Below are positions 55,776 to 64,000 of a DNA stretch of 64,000 bases, piece by piece (position 1 is the stretch's first letter; each line of letters opens with the position of its first letter). Made by a program: the position numbers and the translations under genes. Below the pieces are notes generated by a model. The model was not told the origin of the DNA, did not search any database, and worked only from the letters and a program-made list of their open reading frames with translations. The stretch spans positions 74,123 through 138,122 of the forward strand of contig CAZCRT010000001.1 of assembly GCA_964501185.1 (NCBI GenBank), read 5' to 3'. This DNA is from BS150m-G50 sp964501185 [NCBI: uncultured Bacteroidia bacterium] (GTDB taxonomy: Bacteria > CAIWAD01 > BS150m-G50).

Positions 55776-56264
55776 CTATCTTCCCTGCTGAAACCGGTCA
55801 TCCGATTTATGATTACGCACCAGACCCTGTTCTCGCTCAAGCCAGCCGGTGCGGCAATCTCTCAGGCGGTCAAATTCCGGCACATAGGGTTTGATATCCA
55901 GCAGCGGAGTGCCATTGAGCATGTCGACCTCCTCAATCCGCAGGATCTGTTCCTCTACGCCGATAAGCCTGACTGTAGAAAGCCCGATTGGATTGGGGCG
56001 CCGTGGAGTACGGGTGGCAAATAAACCATGCTCCTGCTTTCCCATAAACGGAGTTGTTATCAGATCAAATCCTGCGCTACGGTGAAAATGATAGAGCAGG
56101 ATGATATGTGAAAATCCCTCAATATCAAGCAAACCCTCCGCATACTCCGGGAACAGCTCAATGCTTCCACTGATTCCCACAGCGCCTGCAGGCTGTATGG
56201 GCATGCCGGCAGGATCCTCGAAAGGAGTATGGATAATTCCGATCGGGTGGTATTCAATTCGCAT
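55776..56264 (-). CDS. trmO: TrmO (TsaA/YaeB) tRNA methyltransferase
   Basis: A 162-aa protein of the TrmO/TsaA family, which N6-methylates t6A37 in certain tRNAs using SAM. Seen: IGIIHTPFEDPAGMPIQ at the start, GFSHIILLYHFHRS, the signature GLFATRTPRRPNPIGLSTVRL, and LNGTPLLDIKPYVPEFD. E. coli TrmO is about 235 aa and includes a C-terminal domain; this shorter form corresponds to the SAM-binding beta-barrel alone, as in archaeal relatives. Confidence 0.88.
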   Translation of the reverse strand: MRIEYHPIGIIHTPFEDPAGMPIQPAGAVGISGSIELFPEYAEGLLDIEGFSHIILLYHFHRSAGFDLITTPFMGKQEHGLFATRTPRRPNPIGLSTVRLIGVEEQILRIEEVDMLNGTPLLDIKPYVPEFDRLRDCRTGWLEREQGLVRNHKSDDRFQQGR

Positions 56265-56599
56265 AAATCAATCCTCCACCAGCAGGTTGAGTATAATAGA
56301 TAATAAAATCAACAAATATCAGAATGTCATCGGTCACGATATAGCTGATAAATAACGGGGCCCTGAAGTGGCTATAGAAGCGACCTCAGGAAATATGCTG
56401 CTGTTCAGGCAGAGCTTTACGGGAAAAACCCTGCCAGCTATTTGTTTTCTCTTGACCACTCTGAAGATAGTTATATATTGATGACAATTTTCAGGAACGA
56501 AAGACAAACGCAGCTGTTTAGACCTGAAGCAGCTGTCGAAATATAACGGAAGCGGCGCTCAGCTCACGCGAGAAGCGTGAGTGAAAAACAAAGTAGGAA
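56265..56599. other. Intergenic region between divergent genes
   Basis: About 335 bases between trmO (left) and the gene at 56600 (right). A perfect hairpin CTCACGC-GAGAA-GCGTGAG (56563-56581) lies 19 bases before the rightward start codon and could affect translation. No gene seen. Confidence 0.5.
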
Positions 56600-57178
56600 A
56601 TGGAATCGCAAGATTCACAGTTCAGTTCGCTGAACAGTTCAAAATCAGCAACTGAAGAAAACGCCAACCAGTCTTCAAACGGTTTCTTAGACCTGGCCGC
56701 CACCGAAGAACTCTCAATTCCTGAAATCGCCTGGCTGGAAGCCAACTTTCTCGACCGCTCACTTCCCTGGCTGGAATACTTTCAAGCCCACCTCAAGCCC
56801 TCTGAAAGCAGACCGGAAGCAACTAACAGTCTGGCTGAAATGATTGCCACCCGCCGTCGCTGGCTGCAGGAGCTGGCAGAGGCATATCCTGTTGATCCGG
56901 AAACGGCCCGCGAAAGGCGTATTGCCATTCGCTGCCTGAACCACCTGGCCGATTGGGACACAGTCTATCCCGATATTAAATCCCGCTCTCTTCATCACCG
57001 CCAGAAGGCACTGATAGAGCGGATGCAGATTCTGCTGGCAGCAGAACAACGGCATCTGGACTTCCTGGAACAGATTGACATTGAGGATGGCGACCCCGGG
57101 GTTGGCCTGCATCGTGAGGAATCAAGGTTACAACTGGAACAGTTGCAGCACCTGAATCAATCAATGGAGAACCGCTGA
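56600..57178 (+). CDS. Hypothetical protein coupled to nfo
   Basis: A 192-aa soluble protein. The Ser/Gln/Asn-rich first about 40 residues look disordered; then follow helices with many charged residues (EMIATRRRWLQELAEAYPVDPETARERRIAIRCLNHLAD, then RQKALIERMQILLAAEQRHLDFLEQ). No family recognised. Its stop codon shares a base with the nfo start (TGATG), so the two are translationally coupled, hinting at a DNA-repair link (inference). Confidence 0.65.
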   Translation: MESQDSQFSSLNSSKSATEENANQSSNGFLDLAATEELSIPEIAWLEANFLDRSLPWLEYFQAHLKPSESRPEATNSLAEMIATRRRWLQELAEAYPVDPETARERRIAIRCLNHLADWDTVYPDIKSRSLHHRQKALIERMQILLAAEQRHLDFLEQIDIEDGDPGVGLHREESRLQLEQLQHLNQSMENR

Positions 57179-58017
57179 TGCTGGGTGCGCACGTTTCAGC
57201 TGCAGGAGGAGTTGACCTGGCGCCAGCCAGAGGCCATGAAATAGGCTGTCGGGCGATACAGATCTTCAGCCGCAACCAGAATCGATGGAACTCCCCTGAA
57301 ATATCTCCTGAAAGAGCCTCAGCGTTTCGTGCTGCCATAAAAGACAATGGTATTGAATTCGCCAATACGCACGATTCCTATCTGATTAACCTCTGCGCGC
57401 CGGATCCCGAGAAACGCAAGCTGTCGCTGACAGCTTTTAAAGATGAGCTGTGGCGCGCACATCAGCTTGGTATCAGGCATGTTGTGATGCATCCCGGATC
57501 TCACCTCAAAGAGGGGGAAGAATGGGGGATCAGGGAAATCGCCGACAGTATAAATCAGGTGTTGGCAGAGTTGGATTTTGATGATGTGAATATCGCGCTG
57601 GAAAATACTGCAGGCCAGGGGACAAATCTCGGGTTTCGCTTTGAGCATCTGCGAGACATTATTGCTCAGATCGAAGCGCAAGAGCGGATGACTGTCTGCT
57701 TTGACACCTGTCATGCTTTTGCAGCCGGTTATGAGTTGCGTACCAGAGAAGGGTGGGAAACCACCTGGGCAGACTTTGACCGTACGGTTGGCCTGAAGCG
57801 GTTATCCCTGTTTCATGTCAATGATTCTAAAAAGCCTGTGGGCAGCCGGGTTGACCGTCATGCAAATCTGGGAGATGGCGAGATCGGACTGGAGTGCTTC
57901 AGGATGCTGATGCAGGATTCCCGCTTTGAAGGAGTTCCCAAAATACTGGAAACTCCCAATGGTGACGAGAAATGGGCGGATGAAATCAAGTTGCTCGCAC
58001 AAATGCGCGACAACTGA
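57178..58017 (+). CDS. nfo: Endonuclease IV (AP endonuclease Nfo)
   Basis: Cuts the DNA backbone 5' of abasic sites in base excision repair. The 279-aa TIM-barrel enzyme has the zinc ligands in recognised blocks: GAHVSAAGG, RHVVMHPGSHL, IALENTAGQG, VCFDTCHAFAAGYEL, FHVNDSKKPVGSRVDRHANLGDGEIG, and PKILETPN. All are intact. Size is normal. The start ATG overlaps the previous gene's stop, so translation probably depends on the upstream gene. Confidence 0.96.
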   Translation: MLGAHVSAAGGVDLAPARGHEIGCRAIQIFSRNQNRWNSPEISPERASAFRAAIKDNGIEFANTHDSYLINLCAPDPEKRKLSLTAFKDELWRAHQLGIRHVVMHPGSHLKEGEEWGIREIADSINQVLAELDFDDVNIALENTAGQGTNLGFRFEHLRDIIAQIEAQERMTVCFDTCHAFAAGYELRTREGWETTWADFDRTVGLKRLSLFHVNDSKKPVGSRVDRHANLGDGEIGLECFRMLMQDSRFEGVPKILETPNGDEKWADEIKLLAQMRDN

Positions 58018-58180
58018 TTTGAATGGATGATTTTAATTGTGATGCATTATTAAGAATACGAACTGGCAGCAAGTGAACCTGTCAATTCAAGGCGCTGATG
58101 ATACCGGTGTATCACTCCAACAGCACCTGCTGGTGCTGCGAGAGAGTATCATGGTGTCGACTTAACAAATCAACTCAAAG

Positions 58181-59968
58181 GTGAACACCTTGGAGAAAAA
58201 AGACCTGACTATTGCGATGATCGGCAGTGGCGGAGACGGTGTTGTTTCCGCCGGAGAACTGATCACATCTGCAGCAGCGCTGGAGGGGCTCTATTGCTTC
58301 CTTCTGAAGAGTTTCGGACCACAGATCCGTGGTGGTGAATCCTCCTCAAAAGTGCGTCTGTCCCCGGAAGAAATCTTCTCACACGGCGACCTGGTTGATG
58401 TCCTGGTTGTTTTCAACTGGGAAGATTTTGGACGTTTTCGTACAGAGTACCCGCTGGCAGCGAACGCTATCATCCTGAGCGAAGAAAATGACAAGACATC
58501 AATGGAAGATATTCCAATTGAGAATGTTGAATCCTATCAGATGATCAATATCCCGTTTAAGAAACTGGCAGTTGAAGAGGCCGGTTCACCGCTCAGCAAG
58601 AATATCGTTATGCTGGGTATCCTGTCACAGTTTTTCAACCTGCCTGTACGCGGACTTGAAAGCGCGATTCGCAGGCGGTTTTCCAAGAAGAAGGAAAGCA
58701 TAATCGAATCCAACATTGGTGCCCTGCAGATCGGGATTGACTGGGCCAGGAAAGCTGATCAGAATGATTTCCCTCAGTTCCAATACACCTCTGCTGAGTC
58801 CAAGATCATGCTTTCCGGTAATGACGCAATAGGACTTGGTGCCCTGTATGCAGGTCTCGATTTCTTTGCGGGTTACCCGATTACACCCTCCTCGGAAATC
58901 ATGGAAATGATGGGCCGGGAGCTGCCCCGCTATGGCGGGCGCATGGTACAGGTAGAGGATGAGATAGCTGCGATAGGGATGGTTATCGGAGCCTCTTTCG
59001 CCGGCAAGAAAGCGATGAGTGCTACATCCGGACCAGGTGTCTCCCTGATGAGCGAAATGATCGGGCTGGCCGCTATTGCAGAACTGCCAATCGTGCTGGT
59101 GAGCGCAATGCGGGTCGGGCCCTCGACCGGTATCCCTACCAAAACCACACAGGGTGATCTGCAGCAGGCTCTCTACGGCACACATGGCGACGCCCCCCGT
59201 GTGGTGATTGCGCCATCAGATGTGGAAGACTGTTTCGATGTTGCGGTAGAAGCATTTTACATTGCAGAAAAATATCAGCTGCCGGTGTTGATTATGACTG
59301 ATCAGTATCTGGGGCAGCGGGTTGAGACAATCCCCAAGGAGTGTCTCTACGAAGAGGGTGATGCACGCGGATTTATTCGTCGTTACCATCGTGATTTGCC
59401 GGATGCGGAAGCGCTGAAGGATTATGTGCGTTATGCTCCCAGCGATAATGGTGTTTCACCCATTACCCATCCCGGCGTGGAAGGTGGCCAGTATCAGGCT
59501 GCAGGAATTGAGCATACCGATAATGGCTGGCCGACATCCGAACTGGATATTCTCGAGCGTAACAACGAAAAACGCTTCAGTAAATTTGAGTATATCCGCA
59601 GGGAGCTGAACTTTTCCCGTCACTACGGTCCGGATGAAGCTGAGATAGGTATCATCACCTGGGGCTCCATGAAGGGGGCTGTGAAAGAGGCGGTTCAGGA
59701 AATGACCAAACAGGGAAAGAGCGTTTCCGCTTTTATTCCTCAGGTTATCTATCCGATTGACCATGAACAGGTTGAGGATTTCATCGCCAGAAATAAAAAA
59801 ATTCTCGTCGTTGAAACCTCATTCACTGCTCAGTTCTACAAATATCTGCGCAGCCACATCGACATTCCGATTGATAAGATCAGGTTGCACAAAGCTCCCA
59901 TTGGCATGCCGGCCCGTGTCGGTAGTATCATCGACAAGATTGAGGAGGTGCTAAGTGAGCACGAATAA
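58181..59968 (+). CDS. korA: 2-oxoacid:acceptor oxidoreductase subunit alpha (fused gamma-alpha)
   Basis: Large subunit of a CoA-acylating 2-oxoacid:ferredoxin oxidoreductase, converting 2-oxoglutarate (or another oxoacid) to the acyl-CoA with reduction of ferredoxin. The 595-aa protein begins with the gamma domain (GSGGDGVVSAGELI, FGPQIRGGESSS). The alpha domain follows (GLGALYAGLDFFAGYPITPSSEIMEMM, then TSGPGVSLMSEMIGLA), ending with the domain II motif GSMKGAVKEA. The GTG start at 58181 has only a weak ribosome binding site. It overlaps korB by 14 bases. No separate ferredoxin-domain gene is present. Confidence 0.93.
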   Translation: MNTLEKKDLTIAMIGSGGDGVVSAGELITSAAALEGLYCFLLKSFGPQIRGGESSSKVRLSPEEIFSHGDLVDVLVVFNWEDFGRFRTEYPLAANAIILSEENDKTSMEDIPIENVESYQMINIPFKKLAVEEAGSPLSKNIVMLGILSQFFNLPVRGLESAIRRRFSKKKESIIESNIGALQIGIDWARKADQNDFPQFQYTSAESKIMLSGNDAIGLGALYAGLDFFAGYPITPSSEIMEMMGRELPRYGGRMVQVEDEIAAIGMVIGASFAGKKAMSATSGPGVSLMSEMIGLAAIAELPIVLVSAMRVGPSTGIPTKTTQGDLQQALYGTHGDAPRVVIAPSDVEDCFDVAVEAFYIAEKYQLPVLIMTDQYLGQRVETIPKECLYEEGDARGFIRRYHRDLPDAEALKDYVRYAPSDNGVSPITHPGVEGGQYQAAGIEHTDNGWPTSELDILERNNEKRFSKFEYIRRELNFSRHYGPDEAEIGIITWGSMKGAVKEAVQEMTKQGKSVSAFIPQVIYPIDHEQVEDFIARNKKILVVETSFTAQFYKYLRSHIDIPIDKIRLHKAPIGMPARVGSIIDKIEEVLSEHE

Positions 59969-60836
59969 CGCAAGCGACACCGTCGAACTAAAAGCGAAAG
60001 ACTACAAGTCAGGCTTGAAACCGGTCTGGTGCCCGGGCTGTGGTGACTTCGGTGTGTTGAATGCCGTAACCCGGGCATTGGCAAATCTGCAGATACAACC
60101 ACACAAAGTAGCCGCGGTTTCCGGTATCGGTTGTTCCTCCCGGCTACCCGGTTATCTGAACACATATGGATTCAATGCTGTACACGGTCGCGCGCTGCCT
60201 ATCGCCAGCGGTGTGAAACTCGCCAATGGTGATACAACCGTTCTGGCAGTCGGAGGCGATGGGGATGGTATCTCTATCGGTGGTGGGCACTTTTCCCATG
60301 CGGCCCGCCGCAATATCGATATGACCTATATCCTGATGGACAATCGCATCTACGGTTTGACCAAGGGGCAGGGCTCCCCGACCACAGAGCTGGGCGTCAC
60401 CACTAAAACAACCGCGTATGGCTCTTTCGAGGCACCTTTGAATCCTGCCATGCTGGCAATCGCTTATGAGGCCTCTTTCGTGGCACGGGCTCTGGCTAAC
60501 GATATGAAACACCTGGTGAGGGTGCTGGAAGAGGCGATCGAGCACAGAGGATTCTCTTTCGTTCAGGTCTTCTCCCGCTGTGTTACATTCCGTGGTGAAG
60601 ACCAGTTCATGGACTGGAAAGACAAGGTAAAATGGCTCTGCGAAGAGGGCCACGACACTTCCAACCGGCTGGAAGCCATTCGAATAGCGGAAGAGCCCAC
60701 TATGGACAAAATGGGCATACTCTACCGCGACTCGCGCCCGACATGGTGTGATCACTACCAGGAAGTTCGCAAGAGAGCGATGCAGGGCAAGGTCGAGTAT
60801 GCAATCGATGATTTGACGGACAGCTTCCGTCCATAG
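59955..60836 (+). CDS. korB: 2-oxoacid:ferredoxin oxidoreductase subunit beta
   Basis: Thiamine-diphosphate-binding subunit, 293 aa. Seen: WCPGCGDFGVL and SGIGCSS, whose cysteines ligate the 4Fe-4S cluster in the family; the TPP motif GDGDGISIGGGHF with NRIYGLTKGQ; and CVTFRGEDQFMDWK. The GTG start at 59955 has the strong ribosome binding site gaggagg lying within the korA tail. The pair KorA/KorB lacks a delta subunit, as in many aerobic and FCB-group bacteria. A terminator follows. Confidence 0.95.
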   Translation: MSTNNASDTVELKAKDYKSGLKPVWCPGCGDFGVLNAVTRALANLQIQPHKVAAVSGIGCSSRLPGYLNTYGFNAVHGRALPIASGVKLANGDTTVLAVGGDGDGISIGGGHFSHAARRNIDMTYILMDNRIYGLTKGQGSPTTELGVTTKTTAYGSFEAPLNPAMLAIAYEASFVARALANDMKHLVRVLEEAIEHRGFSFVQVFSRCVTFRGEDQFMDWKDKVKWLCEEGHDTSNRLEAIRIAEEPTMDKMGILYRDSRPTWCDHYQEVRKRAMQGKVEYAIDDLTDSFRP

Positions 60837-60860
60837 CTTGAAGTATAGCTGGCAAACAGG

Positions 60861-60892
60861 CAGCCCCGGGTCCATAATCCGGGGCTGTTTTG
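60861..60892 (+). terminator. Rho-independent terminator after korAB
   Basis: CAGCCCCGG and CCGGGGCTG form a 9-bp stem with loop gtccataat, followed by TTTTG, 25 bases after the korB stop. Confidence 0.88.
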
Positions 60893-60986
60893 TCTCCTGA
60901 ACTATAGTATTATCAGCTTCGTTGCTCAAGCAACGCTTTAGTGATAAATGATCGCTACAGCATCGCATTTCTGAGCAATACTATAC

Positions 60987-61057
60987 TGAAGCGAGGCTTG
61001 AACCCACGGGAGGGCTCTCAATAAGCATCTACAAGCCTCGAAATAACCGATGCTTCA
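60987..61057 (+). ncRNA. Candidate structured leader upstream of the pterin genes
   Basis: CGAGGCTTG (60992-61000) pairs perfectly with CAAGCCTCG (61032-61040), and the flanking TGAAGC (60987-60992) pairs with GCTTCA (61052-61057). AAGCATC (61023-61029) can instead pair with GATGCTT (61049-61055), so two mutually exclusive folds exist. A second hairpin, CTCCC-TAAAA-GGGAG, lies at 61116-61130 before the coding start at 61221. This could be a regulatory leader; it matches no riboswitch class that I recognise. Confidence 0.4.
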
Positions 61058-61220
61058 ATTGACTATTTAGAAAGGCGGCTGTTTTTATGAATCGGTATAA
61101 ACTGACGATAATTCTCTCCCTAAAAGGGAGTGAAAATCCTATCCTGTAGCTCTGAAGCGAGGCCAGGTTACAGGTTTATCCGGTTCAGCCCACCCTTACC
61201 GAGAAAAAGAAGGAAAACGC

Positions 61221-61631
61221 ATGATATATCTTACGCGAGTATTGGAGTTCAGCGCTGCACACCGTTTGCACCTGCCCGACAGAGACGATGCAACCAACGA
61301 GGAGCTGTTTGGCGAGTGCAGTAATGTTCATGGACATGGACACAACTACCGTCTGGAGGTTACAGTCCAGGGTGCTATTCCAGAGGACACCGGCATGCTG
61401 ATTGATCTGAAGCGAATGGGAGAGATCATCAACGAAGTCATCATCAGCCGTGTCGACCACAGACACCTTAATATTGATGTTCCGTTTCTGCAGGGAAAGA
61501 ATCCAACTGCTGAAAACCTGGCAGTTGCTTTCTGGAGCGAGCTGAAGGACGCATTTCCCGGTGCGGCACTGTATGAGATTAAGATTTTTGAAACCGAGCG
61601 CAGTATTATAACCTATCGGGGAGAGGCATGA
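61221..61631 (+). CDS. 6-pyruvoyl-tetrahydropterin synthase / QueD family enzyme
   Basis: Acts on dihydroneopterin triphosphate, the FolE product. The 136-aa protein has zinc ligands His14 (FSAAHRL), His39 and His41 with the catalytic Cys33 in [13 protein letters not shown]. The spacing (His14 to His39, 25; Cys33 to His39, 6) equals that recalled for the mammalian PTPS enzyme, while the alternative C-x3-HGH also fits QueD. It overlaps folE by 4 bases (ATGA). Output may be a tetrahydropterin or the queuosine precursor carboxy-tetrahydropterin; no queE or queC is present here. aagaaggaa precedes the ATG. Confidence 0.85.
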   Translation: MIYLTRVLEFSAAHRLHLPDRDDATNEELFGECSNVHGHGHNYRLEVTVQGAIPEDTGMLIDLKRMGEIINEVIISRVDHRHLNIDVPFLQGKNPTAENLAVAFWSELKDAFPGAALYEIKIFETERSIITYRGEA

Positions 61632-62179
61632 TGGAAAAGCTTATTCATGAACTCCTGCAGCAGCTGGGCGAAGATCCCGGTAGAGAAGGTCTGGAGCGCA
61701 CACCGCGTAGAGTGGCTGAATCCTGGCAGCACCTCACTCGTGGTTATGGACAAACAGTAGAAGAGATTGTAAACGGCGCTATCTTTTCCCAGGAATACAA
61801 CGAGATGATCGTCTGTAAAGATATTGAAGTGTTCAGCATGTGTGAACATCACCTGCTGCCTTTTTTCGGCAGGGCGCATGTCGCCTATATTCCCAGTGGC
61901 AAGATCATAGGTATCAGCAAAATCCCCCGTATCATCGACATGTTCGCCAGGCGATTGCAGATTCAGGAACGATTGACACAGCAGGTTGCACAGACCCTGA
62001 TGCAGGAGCTGCAGCCGATCGGGGTAGGTGTTGTCATCGAAGCCAAACATCTCTGCATGGTAATGCGGGGAGTGGAGAAGCAACATTCCGAGATGGTGAC
62101 ATCAGCCATGCTGGGGGAGTTCCATGACTCTGCTGAAACGAGAGCTGAATTCCTGAAGCTGATCGAGAAACGGAATTAG
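61628..62179 (+). CDS. folE: GTP cyclohydrolase I
   Basis: Converts GTP to 7,8-dihydroneopterin triphosphate. The 183-aa enzyme has the zinc cysteine and histidine in [19 protein letters not shown] and the second cysteine in [10 protein letters not shown], with [25 protein letters not shown] between. Size fits FolE. Its start overlaps the PTPS/QueD gene by 4 bases, so the two consecutive pathway enzymes are translationally coupled. Confidence 0.96.
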   Translation: MMEKLIHELLQQLGEDPGREGLERTPRRVAESWQHLTRGYGQTVEEIVNGAIFSQEYNEMIVCKDIEVFSMCEHHLLPFFGRAHVAYIPSGKIIGISKIPRIIDMFARRLQIQERLTQQVAQTLMQELQPIGVGVVIEAKHLCMVMRGVEKQHSEMVTSAMLGEFHDSAETRAEFLKLIEKRN

Positions 62180-62550
62180 CATAACTTCCATCAAATACTA
62201 CCCTTCTGAAAGTTGCCCTTCGCAATAGCCTGTTACAACTTCGTTTTGAGAAAGTGTCACGATCACAATTGGTATACAATCCTCTTTGCATGAAATGAGT
62301 GCTAGTGTCGATGTGTGGGAATTCTTTAAAACGAGTGTGTTTTCTGTTGACATTCAACGTTGCAAAAACTAGCTTTTTAGAGCCCAGTAAGGAAGGGAAT
62401 ATTAAATAGCGTCCTCTTAACTCTCCAAAGTGCATTGCCGATAGTATTGTACGTGTGTTTCTGTTGTCAGAAACCAGCATAAAAGAGAATACGATGAGGA
62501 TGAAAATTTCTTCCGCAGAAACCCGATTCAAAACCCGGCTCTGTCCAGGG

Positions 62551-62740
62551 GCGGGTAATTCGCTTCTATCAGGAAATAGCCATCCTTGCAGTTTGTGCGC
62601 CCGGCCGGAACGGGCGGGTAATTCGCTTCTATCAGGAAATAGCCATCCTTGCAGTTTGTGCGCCCGGCCGGAACGGGCGGGTAATTCGCTTCTATCAGGA
62701 AATAGCCATCTTTGCAGTTTGTGCGCCCGGCCGTAACGGG
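62551..62740. repeat. 63-bp tandem repeat, three copies
   Basis: Units begin with gcgggtaattcgcttctat at 62551, 62614 and 62677, period 63. Each carries the inverted repeat CGCCCG-gccggaa-CGGGCG in full units; the third copy is slightly changed (ccggccgtaacgggtgg). Because 63 is a multiple of three, several frames on both strands stay open through the array. Confidence 0.92.
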
Positions 62741-62770
62741 TGGGCACTTTGTATTCTTGAATGTTCCAGG

Positions 62771-63020
62771 CACCACCAGGACTGCGTTCGGGTGGTGGTA
62801 TTCAGGGTGAAATTGTCCACGGGACAGCTTAATGAGCTGTAACGCTCAGGATATAGATATTTGATTTACTCAATATTAATATCAAGAACCTATGTTTGGG
62901 TCAATGCGTTCTGTCAGTATTACAACGGCACATTGTATCAGCTGACAGTTTGGACACGAAGGTCCGATATTATTCACACGCGAACGGCCTGAACTACGGC
63001 TTCCCCTTTTGGTTTTGCTA
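62771..63020 (+). ncRNA. Candidate structured transcript ahead of a terminator
   Basis: Successive stems: CACCACC/GGTGGTG (62771-62797), ACAGCT/AGCTGT (62824-62840), CTGTCAG/CTGACAG (62911-62948) enclosing TACAA/TTGTA, and GGAC-ACGAA-GGTCC. They lie between the 63-bp repeat and the terminator at 63021. No coding frame precedes the terminator, so a small RNA is possible; no known RNA family is recognised and no promoter is identified. Confidence 0.35.
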
Positions 63021-63049
63021 GGCCCCCATAAGGGGGCCTCTTTTTTTTG
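63021..63049 (+). terminator. Strong rightward rho-independent terminator
   Basis: AGGCCCCC-ATAA-GGGGGCCT followed by C and eight T. It lies about 840 bases past folE with no gene just before it, so it either ends a long folE read-through or a small RNA. Confidence 0.9.
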
Positions 63050-63738
63050 TGTATCGCGAAGTGACTTGAATGGGCATCTTCATCATTCCTCGGGGTGATT
63101 AAGAACACAACACCATATATCAATAATACCATATTTGAATTACAGTCATCCGCGAAACAGCTTTTGTCTGAAATACCTGGTGTGTTCGCATTAAAGAGGG
63201 GATTACTACTTAAGATGTGAACAGCGCTTTCCGATATGTACTCAGTGGCCCCGTCAGAAAGTCTCCAACTCAGGTTGACTGTGGGAATTCTGCGAACAAC
63301 CGGGGCAATCGAAACTTGCAGCTGAAATATGGAGTGGACATCTCCTGATAACAGATAAACACTCAAGCAGTAACATGGCCTGGAAAACGAATTTGAGGAC
63401 GTAATTCTATTGGTTATTAATATGAGAAAAGCTAAATATACTTTCAGAGTGGTTGCAATTAGCTCTGTGCCCGGTAGTAATTGCATCTACCTCCACGCTG
63501 AATGATAGATACACGGTTATGCCTTGAGCGGAACCTGATCCGCGGCATACAACAACTACTAACAGATACTGCACCAGATATGGTGTTGCTCGCCTCCCGG
63601 CAGGTCCTGAAGCCAGCCTGGCTGCTGGATAACGAGCAGCAGCTAACCTGCTGCATTTCTCTCTGTCGATCCAGGAGGAGACAGATGTGATGCGCACCAG
63701 TGCATTTCTGATGAAGCGTTGAACTTTGGGAGGACAGA

Positions 63739-64000
63739 ATGTACAACGGGAAGAAGAATTTTTTTGCCATTATGGTCGTCATACTGACCACACTGGCAGC
63801 ATTTGCGCAGGAACCACAGATATCTGTCGATCCTGAATCCTTTCTGGTATCTCTGCCGGAAGGTGAGCAGACAACCAGAACCCTCTCGATTACAAACAGC
63901 GGCGATGCAGAACTGGCGTATGAAATCTGGTTACATAATCCAGATCCCGCCAGGAGCGATCCGCTCATTGCTGTTTCCACCAGCCCTTACTTTGATGAAA
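63739..64000 (+). CDS. Exported protein, partial (continues past the window)
   Basis: The first 87 codons of a gene cut by the window end. The signal peptide (MYNGKKNFFAIMVVILTTLAAFAQ) is followed by ISVDPESFLVSLPEGEQTTRTLSITNSGDAELAYEIWL. That reads as a beta-sandwich of the kind found before or after protease and adhesin domains, with the NSGDAELAY pattern often seen in surface proteins of FCB bacteria. ggagg precedes the ATG at 63739. The main domain is not visible. Confidence 0.75.
   Translation, partial: MYNGKKNFFAIMVVILTTLAAFAQEPQISVDPESFLVSLPEGEQTTRTLSITNSGDAELAYEIWLHNPDPARSDPLIAVSTSPYFDE

Larger units (their letters stand above)
62180..63738. other. Long non-coding stretch at the right end
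   Basis: About 1.56 kb between folE and the last gene. It holds the 63-bp triplicate (62551-62740), a series of hairpins (62771-62948), and a strong rightward terminator (63021-63049). Open frames in it are artefacts of the repeat or lack starts. The part 63050-63738 shows nothing recognisable. Confidence 0.6.

Noticed and set aside
62034-62747. Repeat-protein frames across the 63-bp array on both strands
   Set aside because: They stay open only because 63 is a multiple of three; one of them runs antisense into folE, and none has a credible start.
62974-63486. Leftward open frame of 170 codons and neighbouring frames in 63050-63700
   Set aside because: It crosses the strong terminator hairpin and shows no domain or ribosome binding site.
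1-64000. tRNA genes, rRNA, CRISPR arrays, insertion sequences, prophage
   Set aside because: No cloverleaf with a T-loop motif, no regularly spaced CRISPR-like repeats, and no transposase or integrase frames were seen. The tandem arrays have no spacers.

Overview
The window is 64 kb of a bacterial chromosome. It looks like ordinary core-genome sequence with a scatter of secreted and accessory genes. I see no phage, transposase, CRISPR array, rRNA or tRNA. The primary-type sigma factor at 12699-13556 is short and lacks a long region 1, as is usual for primary sigma factors of the FCB group (Bacteroidetes, Calditrichota, Marinimicrobia, KSB1 and relatives). LVIVD-repeat and fibronectin-like secreted proteins, many outer-membrane barrels and intergenic tandem repeats fit an uncultured FCB-type lineage. 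The exact phylum cannot be read from this window.

Layout. 0-2.5 kb: cysteine synthase, YbjQ-like protein and small membrane proteins, then a 138-bp tandem repeat. 2.9-12.5 kb: leftward cluster valS, DUF4139 protein, recG, priA, MA-type metallopeptidase. 12.7-15.5 kb: primary sigma factor and HtrA protease. 15.7-18.9 kb: rightward GDT1/UPF0016 half-transporter, GNAT, a NifS/selenocysteine-lyase-like enzyme, MarC. 19-21.5 kb: a barrel protein and a DUF1566 secreted protein behind a good sigma-54 promoter. 21.6-31 kb: leftward acs with an OFA transporter, an M81 peptidase, DUF2721, a long glutamine synthetase, a SLAC1/TehA channel, a GNAT. 31.2-45.4 kb: rightward asparaginase, glycosyltransferase-like protein, selenocysteine peroxiredoxin, LVIVD protein, Cys-rich membrane protein, barrel, AI-2E transporter, 65-bp tandem array, frameshifted nnrE, Bcp, GH114-like lipoprotein, ECF sigma with a probable membrane partner, serpin lipoprotein, LysE. 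46-52 kb: leftward fadE-fadA-fadN beta-oxidation operon followed by two small genes. 52-53 kb: a gene-poor stretch with repeated ACTTCCGGAAGT palindromes. 53-56.3 kb: small genes, a broken VOC gene, UbiE/MenG, TrmO. 56.6-62.2 kb: nfo, korAB, and a pterin pair (PTPS/QueD and folE). 62.2-63.7 kb: a 1.5-kb non-coding stretch with a 63-bp triplicate and a possible structured transcript. The window ends inside a secreted protein gene.

Metabolically the window describes a heterotroph that oxidises fatty acids (fadEAN), activates acetate (acs with an OFA carrier), runs a ferredoxin-linked 2-oxoacid oxidoreductase (korAB), makes a quinone (UbiE/MenG) and defends itself against peroxides with a selenoenzyme and Bcp.

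The most notable item is the peroxiredoxin at 33370-34089. Its peroxidatic residue is encoded by an in-frame TGA followed at the right distance by a bacterial SECIS-like hairpin. The NifS-like enzyme at 16676 resembles mammalian selenocysteine lyase, so two selenium-linked genes sit 17 kb apart. The second theme is repeats: two tandem arrays begin within the 3' end of a gene and copy its stop-codon segment downstream.
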